From a virus, in the IMG/VR virus record IMGVR_UViG_3300031753_000301, positions 1-44,203 of that record: a DNA stretch of 44,203 bases. One strand, 5' to 3'. Positions within the stretch are counted from its first letter, which is position 1, and every line of letters begins with the position of its first letter. A program made the position numbers and the translations under genes. The notes under the pieces are model-generated. The model was given only the letters and a program-made list of their open reading frames with translations. It had not been told where the DNA came from and made no database searches. This document shows positions 29,001 to 36,362 of this stretch, piece by piece.

Positions 29001-29254
29001 CCGCCGAGGCGGCCGACGCCGTATTGCACGCGCCGCGGCGCGATGGCCTGGCGGCTCGTGACGGTGCGGCTCGCGATCTGCGTGGCCAGCGAGGAGCTTG
29101 TCGGCCGGCTGCTGTTCGCGAACATTTTGCTGATCTCGCCCAGGACCAGGCTGACGCCAAGCGAGAGAATCATCGGGGCGAGGACGCCGGCGACCGCGGC
29201 GCTGATGCCGATCGCTTCGATGACGAAAACGATGGCGGCAATGATAGGAGGCAT
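26051..29254 (-). CDS. Tail hub / host-specificity fibre protein (1067 aa)
   Basis: Large tail-tip protein in the position of lambda J / GTA hub. The N-terminus is hydrophobic, then RRVQYGVGRLGGIITFLHTT and HELFSIGTMYFDG typify J-like proteins. A discoidin-like module (LVDGDTTTNGWSNN, YDVQFSDNNSTWTTA, HRYWRIKADATITEAGFVNE) lies around residues 235-365. J-type core segments follow (RRARRQTSIQAQFKLTAYQA). Then comes a fibronectin-III-like unit (IALAWTAPADQFVLKGGHII) and a glycine-rich end. Discoidin and FN3 modules suggest binding to surface sugars. Gene order with 29259-33817 supports the tail-tip role. Confidence 0.82.
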   Translation of the reverse strand: MPPIIAAIVFVIEAIGISAAVAGVLAPMILSLGVSLVLGEISKMFANSSRPTSSSLATQIASRTVTSRQAIAPRRVQYGVGRLGGIITFLHTTGTNNEKLHIVITLAGHELFSIGTMYFDGVAVPLDGSGNATGNFAGFVHAEFNLGTRGQASFPGLVAAAPAFWTSAHRQRGCAGAYVALTWDVNKFPNGVPNITFDVQGRKVYDPRTGTIAYSNNAALCIADYLNNSAFGLVAQTKYAVTAAMLTNSGFSGFNAAQLVDGDTTTNGWSNNTTNIGSTVSLDLGAGVTAEFRRCRMYLSVTGQVQTYDVQFSDNNSTWTTAAAAFLPDIIGWNDVELAPNGAHRYWRIKADATITEAGFVNELEFYTSDVDSVQLISAANTSDEAVNILAGGTEPRFTINGSFDTSEAPAAVVGRMNSAIAGSAAYIAGLWGIFPGIWRAPTISLTDSDLRGPMTVQTRMPHRDLYNGVKGTYISALNNWQISDYPPFQSPAYLLEDNNEPLWLDVELPFTTSGATAQRLSKIALRRARRQTSIQAQFKLTAYQAQALDVIQFSHPRFGWVNKTFEVTGCTLIYGADSAGAMAVGVDLTLREADSTIYDWTTADEVAINAPPTTILPSNLVCQPPTAVMVSASEIVRTADGIRTNFIALAWTAPADQFVLKGGHIIIQYKKHTDALWTDHGKRPGDITTAQIGPILDGIQYDIQMWAQNHAGVNSAAVTGSVTANGTAVTIDTLGDGITYGRPGSHGKNMCPNPGFEFNTGGTPVATDIALNGTVSDGWTVISKQTPGGALFAVFYKNGTPRSGAGNAEIRVNSNISIPATSPQYRCTVASRKIPIRNGDIVRVQGYFRWDSNIAIPAGLTIYCQIGLLLYDATDTLLTELLAQALNAQNGAYTLLQASVQVALSAVSYVRVECNAYVQNNTGSAISTPNGLCADIQFDDLMMVLQATAFDLTPINTSGHSTGGAAVTQSGTSKTILIAGSTIQFGDGTVAYNSGSVTPGAYGTFFIYADDPTYVGGAVTYIASANESDVYAANGRVYFGKITTAVGGGGASVDPPGSGGGRNHLF

Positions 29255-29258
29255 TTTT

Positions 29259-29708
29259 TCAAATTCTCCAGGCCCGGCGGCCTTCGCTAATCGGAACGCA
29301 AACGAGGTGCTCGTCGCCCGGGGCCCAGACGTCCGTGCCGTCCAGTGAAATTATTCCCAGCGATTCGCCATGCTCGCGCTCGAGGAGCACGAGGTCGCCG
29401 CGCTGCGCGAAAGGCGGCGGCACTTCGCGGATCCCATACAGGCACATGAGCTCTGCCGTCACGTCGCCGACCCCGAAAAGCTCGCCGCGGCCGCGCACCA
29501 CTTCGAGCGCCCCCCGCGCGGTGTCATAGAGCCCTCGAAATGGAGCGGCAAAATCCGTGCCGGTCATCGCGATGATGGCGTCGGCGGCGAATAGGCAGCA
29601 ATCGTTCACGCCCCATGCGAAAGGCATCTCGCGGCGAGCGGCGATGAATTCCGAGAGTCGCGCCGGCCAGTCATTGAAGCGTTCGATTGCGCAGCCAGCT
29701 TTGGTCAT
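29259..29708 (-). CDS. NlpC/P60-like tail protein, DUF6950 type (149 aa)
   Basis: The sequence FAWGVNDCCLFAADAIIAMT (C37/C38 as catalytic candidates) followed by FRGLYDTARGALEVV and FAQRGDLVLLEREHG matches the cysteine-peptidase-like protein found between tail-tip genes. Such proteins probably process peptidoglycan or tail protein at entry. ATGA overlap with the upstream gene. Confidence 0.78.
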   Translation of the reverse strand: MTKAGCAIERFNDWPARLSEFIAARREMPFAWGVNDCCLFAADAIIAMTGTDFAAPFRGLYDTARGALEVVRGRGELFGVGDVTAELMCLYGIREVPPPFAQRGDLVLLEREHGESLGIISLDGTDVWAPGDEHLVCVPISEGRRAWRI

Positions 29709-30355
29709 CGAAGTCCCCCGCCGTCGCGCGGATAGCCGCCGCCGCGCCCGCCGGTAAATCCGCCGCCGCCCGGCTTCGTCGGCGCCGACGTTGGCGTCGC
29801 CTTGCCCCACACAATCGAGAGCTCCTGGAGCGATGGCACATAATCGAAACCCAGGTCGGTCGGGTAATCGATGGACTGGTCCTGCTTCTCGTAGCGCCGC
29901 TCGCGCGAGCGGTTCAGATCTAGCATGCGGCTCTCCGCCGTGATGGAAATGACCGCGGTGTCGCCGCCCTCGGCAATTTCGCAGGCGTCCATGCGGCCCT
30001 GCCAGGCGTTGTTGGGATTCGAAACGACGCCTCCGGATGGAGTGAGAAATCCCTGGTAGATGATCACGGGATTTCCCTGGCGCACTTCGCCTAGCGCGCT
30101 GGTGATGAGGCTCGCCGGGATCCCGGAGAGCGCGAGCTTCACGCCCACGGCCGCGACATCGCTCGTCTCCGGGATTGCGGAAACCGTTCCGAGGCTGCCG
30201 ATGCCGGTCCACGTCTGGCCGTTCCAGGAGATCGGGCCGATCCCCGACCAAAGGTAGATGTATCCGGAAGTGAATAGCGCTTGCAGGAACATCACCGGGC
30301 GCATGTTCTGCGCGGTGATTTCGGCAATTTGAGCCGCTGTAAGATTCCTTGCCAT
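29705..30355 (-). CDS. Tail-tip protein, DUF2163-like (216 aa)
   Basis: Begins LTAAQIAEITAQNMRPVMFL, then YIYLWSGIGPISWNGQTWTG and a region with WQGRMDACEIAEGGDTAVIS and DLNRSRERRYEKQDQ. This is the pattern of the tail protein preceding the NlpC/P60 gene in GTA-like tail modules. A glycine-rich end closes the protein. The DUF2163 label is likely but not certain. Confidence 0.7.
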   Translation of the reverse strand: MARNLTAAQIAEITAQNMRPVMFLQALFTSGYIYLWSGIGPISWNGQTWTGIGSLGTVSAIPETSDVAAVGVKLALSGIPASLITSALGEVRQGNPVIIYQGFLTPSGGVVSNPNNAWQGRMDACEIAEGGDTAVISITAESRMLDLNRSRERRYEKQDQSIDYPTDLGFDYVPSLQELSIVWGKATPTSAPTKPGGGGFTGGRGGGYPRDGGGLR

Positions 30356-30393
30356 TTAGATCACCTGGCACCCTTTCGAGCGCGGCGGCTGAA

Positions 30394-30429
30394 CGCGCCA
30401 ACGTGTCCCGGCAAGGGCAGCTTGGCGCG
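30394..30429 (+). repeat. Palindromic element family 1, copy 14
   Basis: 36-nt consensus in inverted orientation relative to its neighbouring genes. It lies between the stop at 30447 and the ATG at 30355. Confidence 0.9.
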
Positions 30430-30446
30430 AATGGACGCGGGCCACT

Positions 30447-31541
30447 TTAGAAGGCCTCGCGCGCGCCGAAAGAAATGTTGTAGAAGCCGGCCGTCTCGAT
30501 CATGTATTGGTCGAGGTTGGCGTCCAGGCGGAATGTGCCGAGCGGACTCGCGAGGCGAACGCCGGAGGCGAGTGTGGGCGATTCGCGCAGCCGTGGGAAA
30601 ATGTCGAGATTGTTCGTCGCTCCGCCCACCGCGTCGGTCAAATTTTGATGCAGCCGCTTGCCCGTGCCGATCGCGCTCGTCGTCGTAACATACGGGCCGG
30701 CCGAGGATGCGCGCTCGAGCTGCGCGCCCCAGGCGAAAACTGTCACCGCCCCCTGCGATGCCGGTTGGGTCAACCGCACAAGCCAAAACCCCGTTCCTAT
30801 TGCGGCGATGGGGCCGCTCAGGATCGTGAATCTTTGCCATGAGGTCGTAACGGACTGGGACGTCACAATGCTGTTTTGGCCCGTGCTCTGTCCGAGCTGC
30901 ATCTGGATGCTCACGGCGCCGGCTGCTTTCAGCCAGATCGAAAACGCCCAGGTCTCTCCGACGTTCGGCAGTAAGGTCGTCGATTGCCTGAGATCGTTAA
31001 CCTGGCCGGCGCCGGTGGCCGGGAACGCGACCTGCGCAGCGTCCACGTTGCCGTTCGGGTCAGCCGTCGCATTGCCCGTCACCACGGGAAAGGACGGTGT
31101 TCCCTCCCCGAACCAGGCGGCGTTCTGCAGTTGCTCCGAATAGAGCAGGAAATTTTCGTTGCCGATCTGAAAATAATCGCCGGCTTTCAGCGTCCCGGTC
31201 AGCCCGCTGATGAGGAGCTGCTTTCCCGTTTGCCCCGCGCCGCTCACGACGGGCGCGCCTCCGGCCGTGCTGAGCGGCGAGGTCCCGAGAGGATCTCCGA
31301 GCAGAAATGTGCCGCTTCTGCCGTTCAGCGCGGCGAGGAATGCGAGCCACGGCGAAGCGGTCGCGCGGCTCATTGGTGGCAGATCGATCTTCGCCGTCCA
31401 CAAGGATCCCTGCTGTTCATAGATTTGCGATTGCCCGGTGAACGGCGAATCGAATTCCCCGACCATGAAATTGTGCGCGAGGGTGATTGCCCGCGGCCCC
31501 GGCGGCGTTCCCGGCATCGTCAGCGGGTAGATGATGCTCAT
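30447..31541 (-). CDS. Distal tail protein with inserted jelly-roll-like domain (364 aa)
   Basis: The N-terminal 110 residues (IYEQQGSLWTAKIDLPPMSR, WLAFLAALNGRSGTFLLGDP) and the C-terminal end (SPLGTFRLDANLDQYMIETA) are of tail-tip type. Between them lies FLLYSEQLQNAAWFGEGTPS through TTSWQRFTILSG and VFAWGAQLERAS. That is a carbohydrate-binding-like jelly roll commonly seen as an add-on in phage structural proteins. It probably contacts the host surface. The stop of this gene is followed by palindrome copy 14. Confidence 0.7.
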   Translation of the reverse strand: MSIIYPLTMPGTPPGPRAITLAHNFMVGEFDSPFTGQSQIYEQQGSLWTAKIDLPPMSRATASPWLAFLAALNGRSGTFLLGDPLGTSPLSTAGGAPVVSGAGQTGKQLLISGLTGTLKAGDYFQIGNENFLLYSEQLQNAAWFGEGTPSFPVVTGNATADPNGNVDAAQVAFPATGAGQVNDLRQSTTLLPNVGETWAFSIWLKAAGAVSIQMQLGQSTGQNSIVTSQSVTTSWQRFTILSGPIAAIGTGFWLVRLTQPASQGAVTVFAWGAQLERASSAGPYVTTTSAIGTGKRLHQNLTDAVGGATNNLDIFPRLRESPTLASGVRLASPLGTFRLDANLDQYMIETAGFYNISFGAREAF

Positions 31542-33817
31542 GCGGTCCTCAGCTGCGCTTCGCGGCCGGTCTGGATTGCGCGCTGCACCGCGCGGCCTTC
31601 GACGAGCTGCAGCGAGCGGCGGAATTGCTCCTCGGTGATGGAGCTGCCGCGCGCGTCAATCTGGTAAACGATTTGCACCTGGCCGCCGGCGCTGACGCCG
31701 TTCGGGATGATCGCCCCCGCCGTCGACGGCCGGAAAATTTCCGGGCCGTTTTCGCCCACGAGGATCGGGACGTTCGCGTCCACCGGGCCGCCCGCGGCGA
31801 ATCCGAAGCCCACGCCGGTATCGAGAAAAGCGTTTTCCGCGGCGCTGAATCCATCTCCGCCGAGGCCTCCGAAGAGTCCCGACAGTCCGCCGGCGAGCAT
31901 GCCGAAGAGCCCGCCGCCCGTGCTGCTCTTGCCGTTCGATCCGAAGCCGAACAGCGCCCATTTCAAAAACATTTCGCCGAGCTGCTTGGTGATGTCGGAA
32001 AGAACCTGCGTGAATTTCTTCCCGCTGAAGATCAGGTCGTTCAGCGACGTATCCGCGACGCGGCCGAATTCCTGCCAGGCCATCGCCGAGCGCGCCGCCG
32101 AGGAGTTCATCTGCTCGAGCTGCTGGCGCTCCGCGATCAGTTTGTCGGTGAGCTTTTGCGCGCTGACGCTGGAATCGAGCTGCGCCAGGTCATAGCGCGT
32201 AATCTCATCGGCGCTCATTCCCCAGGTCGCGAGCGAGTGCTCGACGGCCGCAGTTTGCTGCGTGATGGCGTCGGTGAAGGCCTGCGTCTGCGTGATGGCG
32301 CCGATATTCGACGTCGGCGAGAATTTCGAAGTGTCCAGCTGCATCTCGATGTCGAGCTGCTTCTGGAGGGTGGCGATATCCGCCAGCTCGAGTGCGTTGC
32401 GGTCTTCGAGGAAGCGTATCTTCGATGCCTGCGTCGTCTCGTTGTCGATCTTCGCGATCTGCTGCATGACCGTCAGTTTCGTCTGCAGCTGGCGATACAG
32501 CGCGATCTCCGCTTCCGCCCATGCCCCCTGGCCGAGCGCCGCGGCGGCGGTGCGCATGTTGTATTCCTGAACCTGCTCCTGGCTCATGCCGAGGGTGGCG
32601 ATCTGCGTCTTCAGCGACGTGATCATCCCATCGACGCTTTTCTGGAGTGCCTCGAAGGCCTTCGCGGCTTTGTCCTTCACCGTGGCCGATAGCGAATCGA
32701 GCGCCTTTTGCGCCGCGGTAGTGGCTTTCGTCCCTTCGCCCCAGATGGCCGTCAGGCGCTGGTTGGCATCGACGCCGATCGCCAGCTCGCGCGCTGCCGC
32801 GGCCTGCGCGGCAATTCCCGCCAGCGCGAAGTCATCGGTCATCGCCTGGAACGCTCGATGCGCTTCTGCGAAGTTTCCCGTGGCCGCGGAGCCGACGGCG
32901 CTGAATCCCTCGACGATGACCTTCGAATACAAAACGACCAGGTCGCCGAGCTCATGCATGGCGCTGCCGAAAAGCGAGAGCACCTGGATCGTGATGACGG
33001 CGGCGCTGGCCATCACCTGAAAACCGAATTTGAGCGCGTCGATGGCTCCGCCGGTTTTCGGAGCTTCCATACGTTCCTGGACCAGGATGTCGGTCAGCTC
33101 GTTAAGGTTCGGCAGGATGGCTTTCTCGAGCTGGATCCGGAATCCCTCGAAGGATCCCTGCAAAATTTCGAGGTTCTGTTTGAAATGCAGTGCGGCTTCC
33201 GCGTCCTCCTTGTCGAAGACCAGGCCGAGCGAGCGCGCCAGGTCCAGGTATTTTTGCAGCGCCACTGGGCCCTGGTTCAGCATCTCGAGCATCACGGCTC
33301 CGTTTTTGCTGAACGCCAGCATGGCCTCGCCGGTCTTCAGGATCCCGTCGGGCATCTGCGAAAAATGCGCGGAGAGTTTCATCAGCGCTTCGTCGCTGGT
33401 CTTGATCGTCGCGGGATCGATCCCGAGCAGGCTCATGTTCTGCTCGGCTTTTTTATTTCCGAGCTGCGCGGCGATCAGCTGCTTGTCGAATTTCTCGAGG
33501 GCCGAAGCGACCTGATCGACTTCCAGGCCGAACATCTTGGCGACAAACGCCAGGCCGCTCATGCTCTCGACCGTCATGCCGGAGGCCTCGGCCAGGTGCA
33601 GGATGTGCGTTTCGAATTCCGTGGTGCGGTCGGTCATCGCGACCATCGCGCCGGCGAACGCGCCGAGCATGCCGAGCGCGGCCGTGCCAATCAGGGAAAA
33701 GCTGCGCTGGATCTGCGTGGCTGTGTCGAAGGAAAGATTTTTGACGCGGTTCAGGTCGGTTACGAACGAAGCGGTGTTCGCGTTGAGGTTGATGATCAGT
33801 TCGCCGATGGTTGCCAT
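31538..33817 (-). CDS. Tape measure protein (759 aa)
   Basis: Determines tail length and is ejected with DNA. It begins IGELIINLNANTASFVTDLN, typical of tape measures, with hydrophobic helices (LIGTAALGMLGAFAGAMVAM), long coiled-coil stretches and a glycine-rich hydrophobic part (LFGMLAGGLSGLFGGLGGDG). At about 1.5 A per residue the tail would be roughly 110 nm. Start ATG 33817, because the upstream reading is palindrome copy 15. No strong ribosome-binding site is seen. Confidence 0.92.
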   Translation of the reverse strand: MATIGELIINLNANTASFVTDLNRVKNLSFDTATQIQRSFSLIGTAALGMLGAFAGAMVAMTDRTTEFETHILHLAEASGMTVESMSGLAFVAKMFGLEVDQVASALEKFDKQLIAAQLGNKKAEQNMSLLGIDPATIKTSDEALMKLSAHFSQMPDGILKTGEAMLAFSKNGAVMLEMLNQGPVALQKYLDLARSLGLVFDKEDAEAALHFKQNLEILQGSFEGFRIQLEKAILPNLNELTDILVQERMEAPKTGGAIDALKFGFQVMASAAVITIQVLSLFGSAMHELGDLVVLYSKVIVEGFSAVGSAATGNFAEAHRAFQAMTDDFALAGIAAQAAAARELAIGVDANQRLTAIWGEGTKATTAAQKALDSLSATVKDKAAKAFEALQKSVDGMITSLKTQIATLGMSQEQVQEYNMRTAAAALGQGAWAEAEIALYRQLQTKLTVMQQIAKIDNETTQASKIRFLEDRNALELADIATLQKQLDIEMQLDTSKFSPTSNIGAITQTQAFTDAITQQTAAVEHSLATWGMSADEITRYDLAQLDSSVSAQKLTDKLIAERQQLEQMNSSAARSAMAWQEFGRVADTSLNDLIFSGKKFTQVLSDITKQLGEMFLKWALFGFGSNGKSSTGGGLFGMLAGGLSGLFGGLGGDGFSAAENAFLDTGVGFGFAAGGPVDANVPILVGENGPEIFRPSTAGAIIPNGVSAGGQVQIVYQIDARGSSITEEQFRRSLQLVEGRAVQRAIQTGREAQLRTA

Positions 33818-33838
33818 AGATTTCGCGCCGGTCTTAAA

Positions 33839-33874
33839 CGCGCCAACGTGTCCCGGCAAGGGCAGCTTGGCGCG
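33839..33874 (+). repeat. Palindromic element family 1, copy 15
   Basis: 36-nt consensus between the chaperone frame stop (33896) and the tape measure start (33817), inverted relative to these genes. Confidence 0.9.
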
Positions 33875-33895
33875 AATGGAGCGCCAGTTAAAAAA

Positions 33896-34282
33896 TTAGC
33901 CGCTCAGGGGACGGTTCCGCGGGTGCACGATGCCGCCCATCTCGAGCGTGATCTGCTCGAGGATTGCGCGCATTTCCTCTGGCGTTTGCGCGCGCGCCGG
34001 TTCCCGGTTCTCCGCGAGCCAGGGAAGCAGATCCTTGGGCTCGATCGCGCGGTCGTCTTTCCCGCGGTGCACGTTGTAGACGGCGCAGGCAATCAGGGCC
34101 GCGCGCCAGTCCTCGCGCTTCACGCGCTCCCAATGGGCTTCCTCAAGCGCCCCGAGCTGGCCGAGCGAAAGTTTTCCCAGCTCTTCTTCGCCGAGGCCGA
34201 GATCGATCCGGCCGTGAGCGAAAAACTTCAGCCGGCGCTTGCGACTTTCTCCGGAGCGGGCGCCGGCGCCTGCGCGTTTGGG
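33896..34282 (-). CDS. Tail assembly chaperone, -1 frameshift extension
   Basis: Open frame in the -1 register behind the gene 34228-34680. Reading from the slippery site at 34282-34276 it gives a basic stretch, then FFAHGRIDLGLGEEELGKLS and DWRAALIACAVYNVHRGKDD, to a stop at 33896. The fused product would have about 261 residues. This is the gpGT arrangement of siphoviruses. A GTG at 34123 could start it alone, but no ribosome-binding site favours that. Confidence 0.75.
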   Translation of the reverse strand, partial: PKRAGAGARSGESRKRRLKFFAHGRIDLGLGEEELGKLSLGQLGALEEAHWERVKREDWRAALIACAVYNVHRGKDDRAIEPKDLLPWLAENREPARAQTPEEMRAILEQITLEMGGIVHPRNRPLSG

Positions 34283-34680
34283 ACGTCATCTTTTTTCGCT
34301 CCCGCGGCCGCGGGGGGCTCCGTGACTTCCTGTGCGTTCCACGCTTCGATGTAGGCCTTCACGACCGGCGCCAGGTTCACCGGATTCAGCATTGCGCCGA
34401 CTTGGCGCACGGTGAGCGCGGGATCCTCGTGGAGAAGCCCGGCCCACACGATCGCGCGCACTCGCTTGAACGACGGCACGGCCGGAACGAAGACCGGCTC
34501 CGGCTTGTCATCCATCGTTTGCGGCGCCGGCGTCACGGTCTTGCCGGCGAGCTCTTCCCAGCCTTCTTTCGTCATCAGGTTCAGGTCGAGCTCGTCGCCG
34601 AGCGCGATCAGCGCGTTGACGTCGTAAAGCAGATGGCGCTCTCGATCGAGCCGGACCGCCACGCTCTTGATGCTCTGCAT
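34228..34680 (-). CDS. Tail assembly chaperone, zero-frame product (150 aa)
   Basis: The gpG-type chaperone that coats the tape measure. It contains VNALIALGDELDLNLMTKEG and VRAIVWAGLLHEDPALTVRQ, then an alanine- and proline-rich end. Start ATG 34680 with GGAGGAAACGAC upstream. Codons GTC CCA AAC near residue 134 contain the slippery heptamer C CCA AAC, leading into the frame of 33896-34282. Confidence 0.8.
   Translation of the reverse strand: MQSIKSVAVRLDRERHLLYDVNALIALGDELDLNLMTKEGWEELAGKTVTPAPQTMDDKPEPVFVPAVPSFKRVRAIVWAGLLHEDPALTVRQVGAMLNPVNLAPVVKAYIEAWNAQEVTEPPAAAGAKKDDVPNAQAPAPAPEKVASAG
34276..34282 (-). promoter_or_regulatory. -1 ribosomal frameshift site CCCAAAC
   Basis: A canonical X XXY YYZ heptamer in correct phase (zero-frame codons CCA AAC). 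It is followed by a self-complementary GGCGCCGGCGCC stretch that could form the stimulating structure. Confidence 0.7.
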
Positions 34681-34717
34681 GTCGTTTCCTCCAAAAAATC
34701 GGGCCACATTTCGAAAT

Positions 34718-34741
34718 TGCTAGCTTGCTAGCTTGCTAGCT
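34718..34741. repeat. Tandem 8-bp repeat GCTAGCTT
   Basis: Three to four units of GCTAGCTT directly at the stop codon of the tail tube gene 34740-35372. Probably a slippage product. Confidence 0.7.
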
Positions 34742-35372
34742 AGAACAGGACCGGCTTCGAAGTGATTTTCATCGTGCCGCTCACGACGATGCGATCGTCC
34801 ACCGGATAGGCAGGATTCAGCGCGCTCACATAGCCCGTGAACGTCCAGATGCCCGTGCCGGCCAGCGGCAATGCCACGCACCAGTTCGAAAGCACCGCGC
34901 TTTCGAAATCCGTGCGCAGCGTCACCTGCGAGTTCGTCGCTTCCTTCGGGATGTAGTTCCCCTCGAAAGTGATGTCGCCGCCCTCGCGGAGCCCGGCGAT
35001 GAATTCCTTGTAAGTGTTCGGCGAGCCCATGTTGGAGGCTTCCTTCATGTCCGCCTTCATTCCCGGACCGCCAATCTTGAAAATTTCGAGGACCGGAACC
35101 ATCAGCGCGATGTTGATGTTCGTGCCGTGGCTGTTGTTGAAAATCGCGGAGAATGTCGGCCCCGGCGCCGCGGAGACTTCCACGACTTCGGTCAGAGCCG
35201 GGTTTCCCGTGTCGATCGCCAGCAGCGTGCCGACGACGATCGAGGTCATCGATGCCGGCGTCACCGCCTGCGGCGAGGCGTTCGCCGTGATGGCCAGCGC
35301 GATGGTGGTCAGCGTCGCGGCGCGGCGTCCGAGAACGCATCCATATCCAATCTGTGCTTGTGAGACGGGCAT
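34740..35372 (-). CDS. Tail tube protein, long paralogue (210 aa)
   Basis: Shares with the gene 35439-35843 the segment GGPGMKADMKE, SPNTYKEF-AGLREGGD, TFEGNYIPK, TLRTDFE and NPAYPVDDRIVVSGT. It has about 76 extra residues near the N-terminus (TLTTIALAITANASPQAVTP to NINIALMVPV), probably a separate small domain on the tube surface. Leader: stem GCCGGC...GCCGGC with a short loop, then AAGGAGCAAGAG. Confidence 0.8.
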   Translation of the reverse strand: MPVSQAQIGYGCVLGRRAATLTTIALAITANASPQAVTPASMTSIVVGTLLAIDTGNPALTEVVEVSAAPGPTFSAIFNNSHGTNINIALMVPVLEIFKIGGPGMKADMKEASNMGSPNTYKEFIAGLREGGDITFEGNYIPKEATNSQVTLRTDFESAVLSNWCVALPLAGTGIWTFTGYVSALNPAYPVDDRIVVSGTMKITSKPVLF

Positions 35373-35438
35373 CTCTTGCTCCTTCGGCCGGCGCGGTAAG
35401 CCGGCCGGCCTCTAAACAGAATCTTTTTCTTCTCTGGC

Positions 35439-35843
35439 TTACGACAGGACTGGCTTGCCGGTGATCTTCAGCGTGCCGCTTACGACGATGCGATCGTCGA
35501 CCGGGTAGGCCGGATTGATCGCCGAGACCATCGCGGTGAACGTCCAGGTGCCGAGCGCATTCGGCAGCACGATCGTCCAGCTCGATTGCGTCCCGTTTTC
35601 GAAATCGGTGCGCAGCGTGATCTGTGTCGCATCCTTCGGGATGTAGTTCCCCTCGAAGGTGACGTCGCCGCCTTCGCGCAGCCCGGCGACGAATTCCTTG
35701 TAGGTGTTCGGCGAGAGCATGTTGGAAACTTCCTTCATGTCCGCCTTCATTCCCGGACCGCCGAGCTTGATGATCTCGAGGACCGTGACGCCGGCGCGCT
35801 GCAGAAGCGTTCCGTATCCGACAACTGCTTGAGAGACAGCCAT
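35439..35843 (-). CDS. Tail tube protein, short paralogue (134 aa)
   Basis: Same family as the neighbouring 210-aa protein: EIIKLGGPGMKADMKEVSNM, EGNYIPKDATQITLRTDFEN and PAYPVDDRIVVSGTLKITGK. Length and composition fit a tail tube subunit forming stacked hexamers. Leader hairpin CCGC...GCGG followed by AAAGGAGCAACAC, closely like that of its paralogue. Which paralogue builds the main tube is not known. Confidence 0.8.
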   Translation of the reverse strand: MAVSQAVVGYGTLLQRAGVTVLEIIKLGGPGMKADMKEVSNMLSPNTYKEFVAGLREGGDVTFEGNYIPKDATQITLRTDFENGTQSSWTIVLPNALGTWTFTAMVSAINPAYPVDDRIVVSGTLKITGKPVLS

Positions 35844-35890
35844 GTGTTGCTCCTTTTGTCGCCGCGGTAAGCGGCGCGCAAATCAAAAAA

Positions 35891-36301
35891 TCAGGGCTCG
35901 CGGTGCCAGATTTGAAAATCCAGGTCACAGCGGAAAGAGAGTTCCAGCCAGTCGTACATGTCCCGTTCGGCCAGCAGCGACGAATCGAGAAAAACCGTCG
36001 AGCCGACGGTGCCGGTGAATTTCAGCAGCACCTTGCGCACCGCCTGCGAAAGTTTTTTCGCCGTCAGATAATCCTTTGCCATGCACGCGAACTGATACCG
36101 GCCGTCGTTCAATCCCGTCGCGCCTTCCATCGTCGAGGGCCGCACGCCGGAAACCTGCGTGTAGACGACGGCCGGCAGAAACGTGCTGGTCGCCGATTTC
36201 TCCGGCAGGTTCTGCGCGAATACTTTCGTGCCCACGATTCCGCTCACGCCGGCGTCGTTCTTCAGCAGCGTCGTGATGTCTTCGACCGGGATCGTGCTCA
36301 T
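35891..36301 (-). CDS. Tail completion/terminator protein, DUF3168-like (136 aa)
   Basis: DITTLLKNDAGVSGIVGTKV, then FLPAVVYTQVSGVRPSTMEG and a long second half with DLDFQIWHREP fit the DUF3168 family, whose members complete the upper tail end. Position between gp10-like and tail tube genes is the usual one. Its ribosome-binding site lies inside the family 2 repeat 36302-36362. Confidence 0.78.
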   Translation of the reverse strand: MSTIPVEDITTLLKNDAGVSGIVGTKVFAQNLPEKSATSTFLPAVVYTQVSGVRPSTMEGATGLNDGRYQFACMAKDYLTAKKLSQAVRKVLLKFTGTVGSTVFLDSSLLAERDMYDWLELSFRCDLDFQIWHREP

Positions 36302-36362
36302 TGCCCGCCTCCGCCGAGGCTATGGCGGGCTCGTCCGCCGAAGCATCTTTTGCGCAGGTGGA
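36302..36362 (-). repeat. Intergenic repeat family 2, copy B
   Basis: Fills the gap between the TGA of 36363-36914 and the ATG at 36301. On the minus strand it shares CTGCGC, GCTTCGGCG, GCCATAGCC and GGAGGCGG with copy A. Confidence 0.65.

Noticed and set aside
27014-29290. Long plus-strand open frame (758 codons)
   Set aside because: Antisense of the tail hub gene. Composition (R, H, G, A) is that of a shadow frame.
32708-34354. Long plus-strand open frame (548 codons)
   Set aside because: Antisense of the tape measure and chaperone genes, whose reading is strongly supported.
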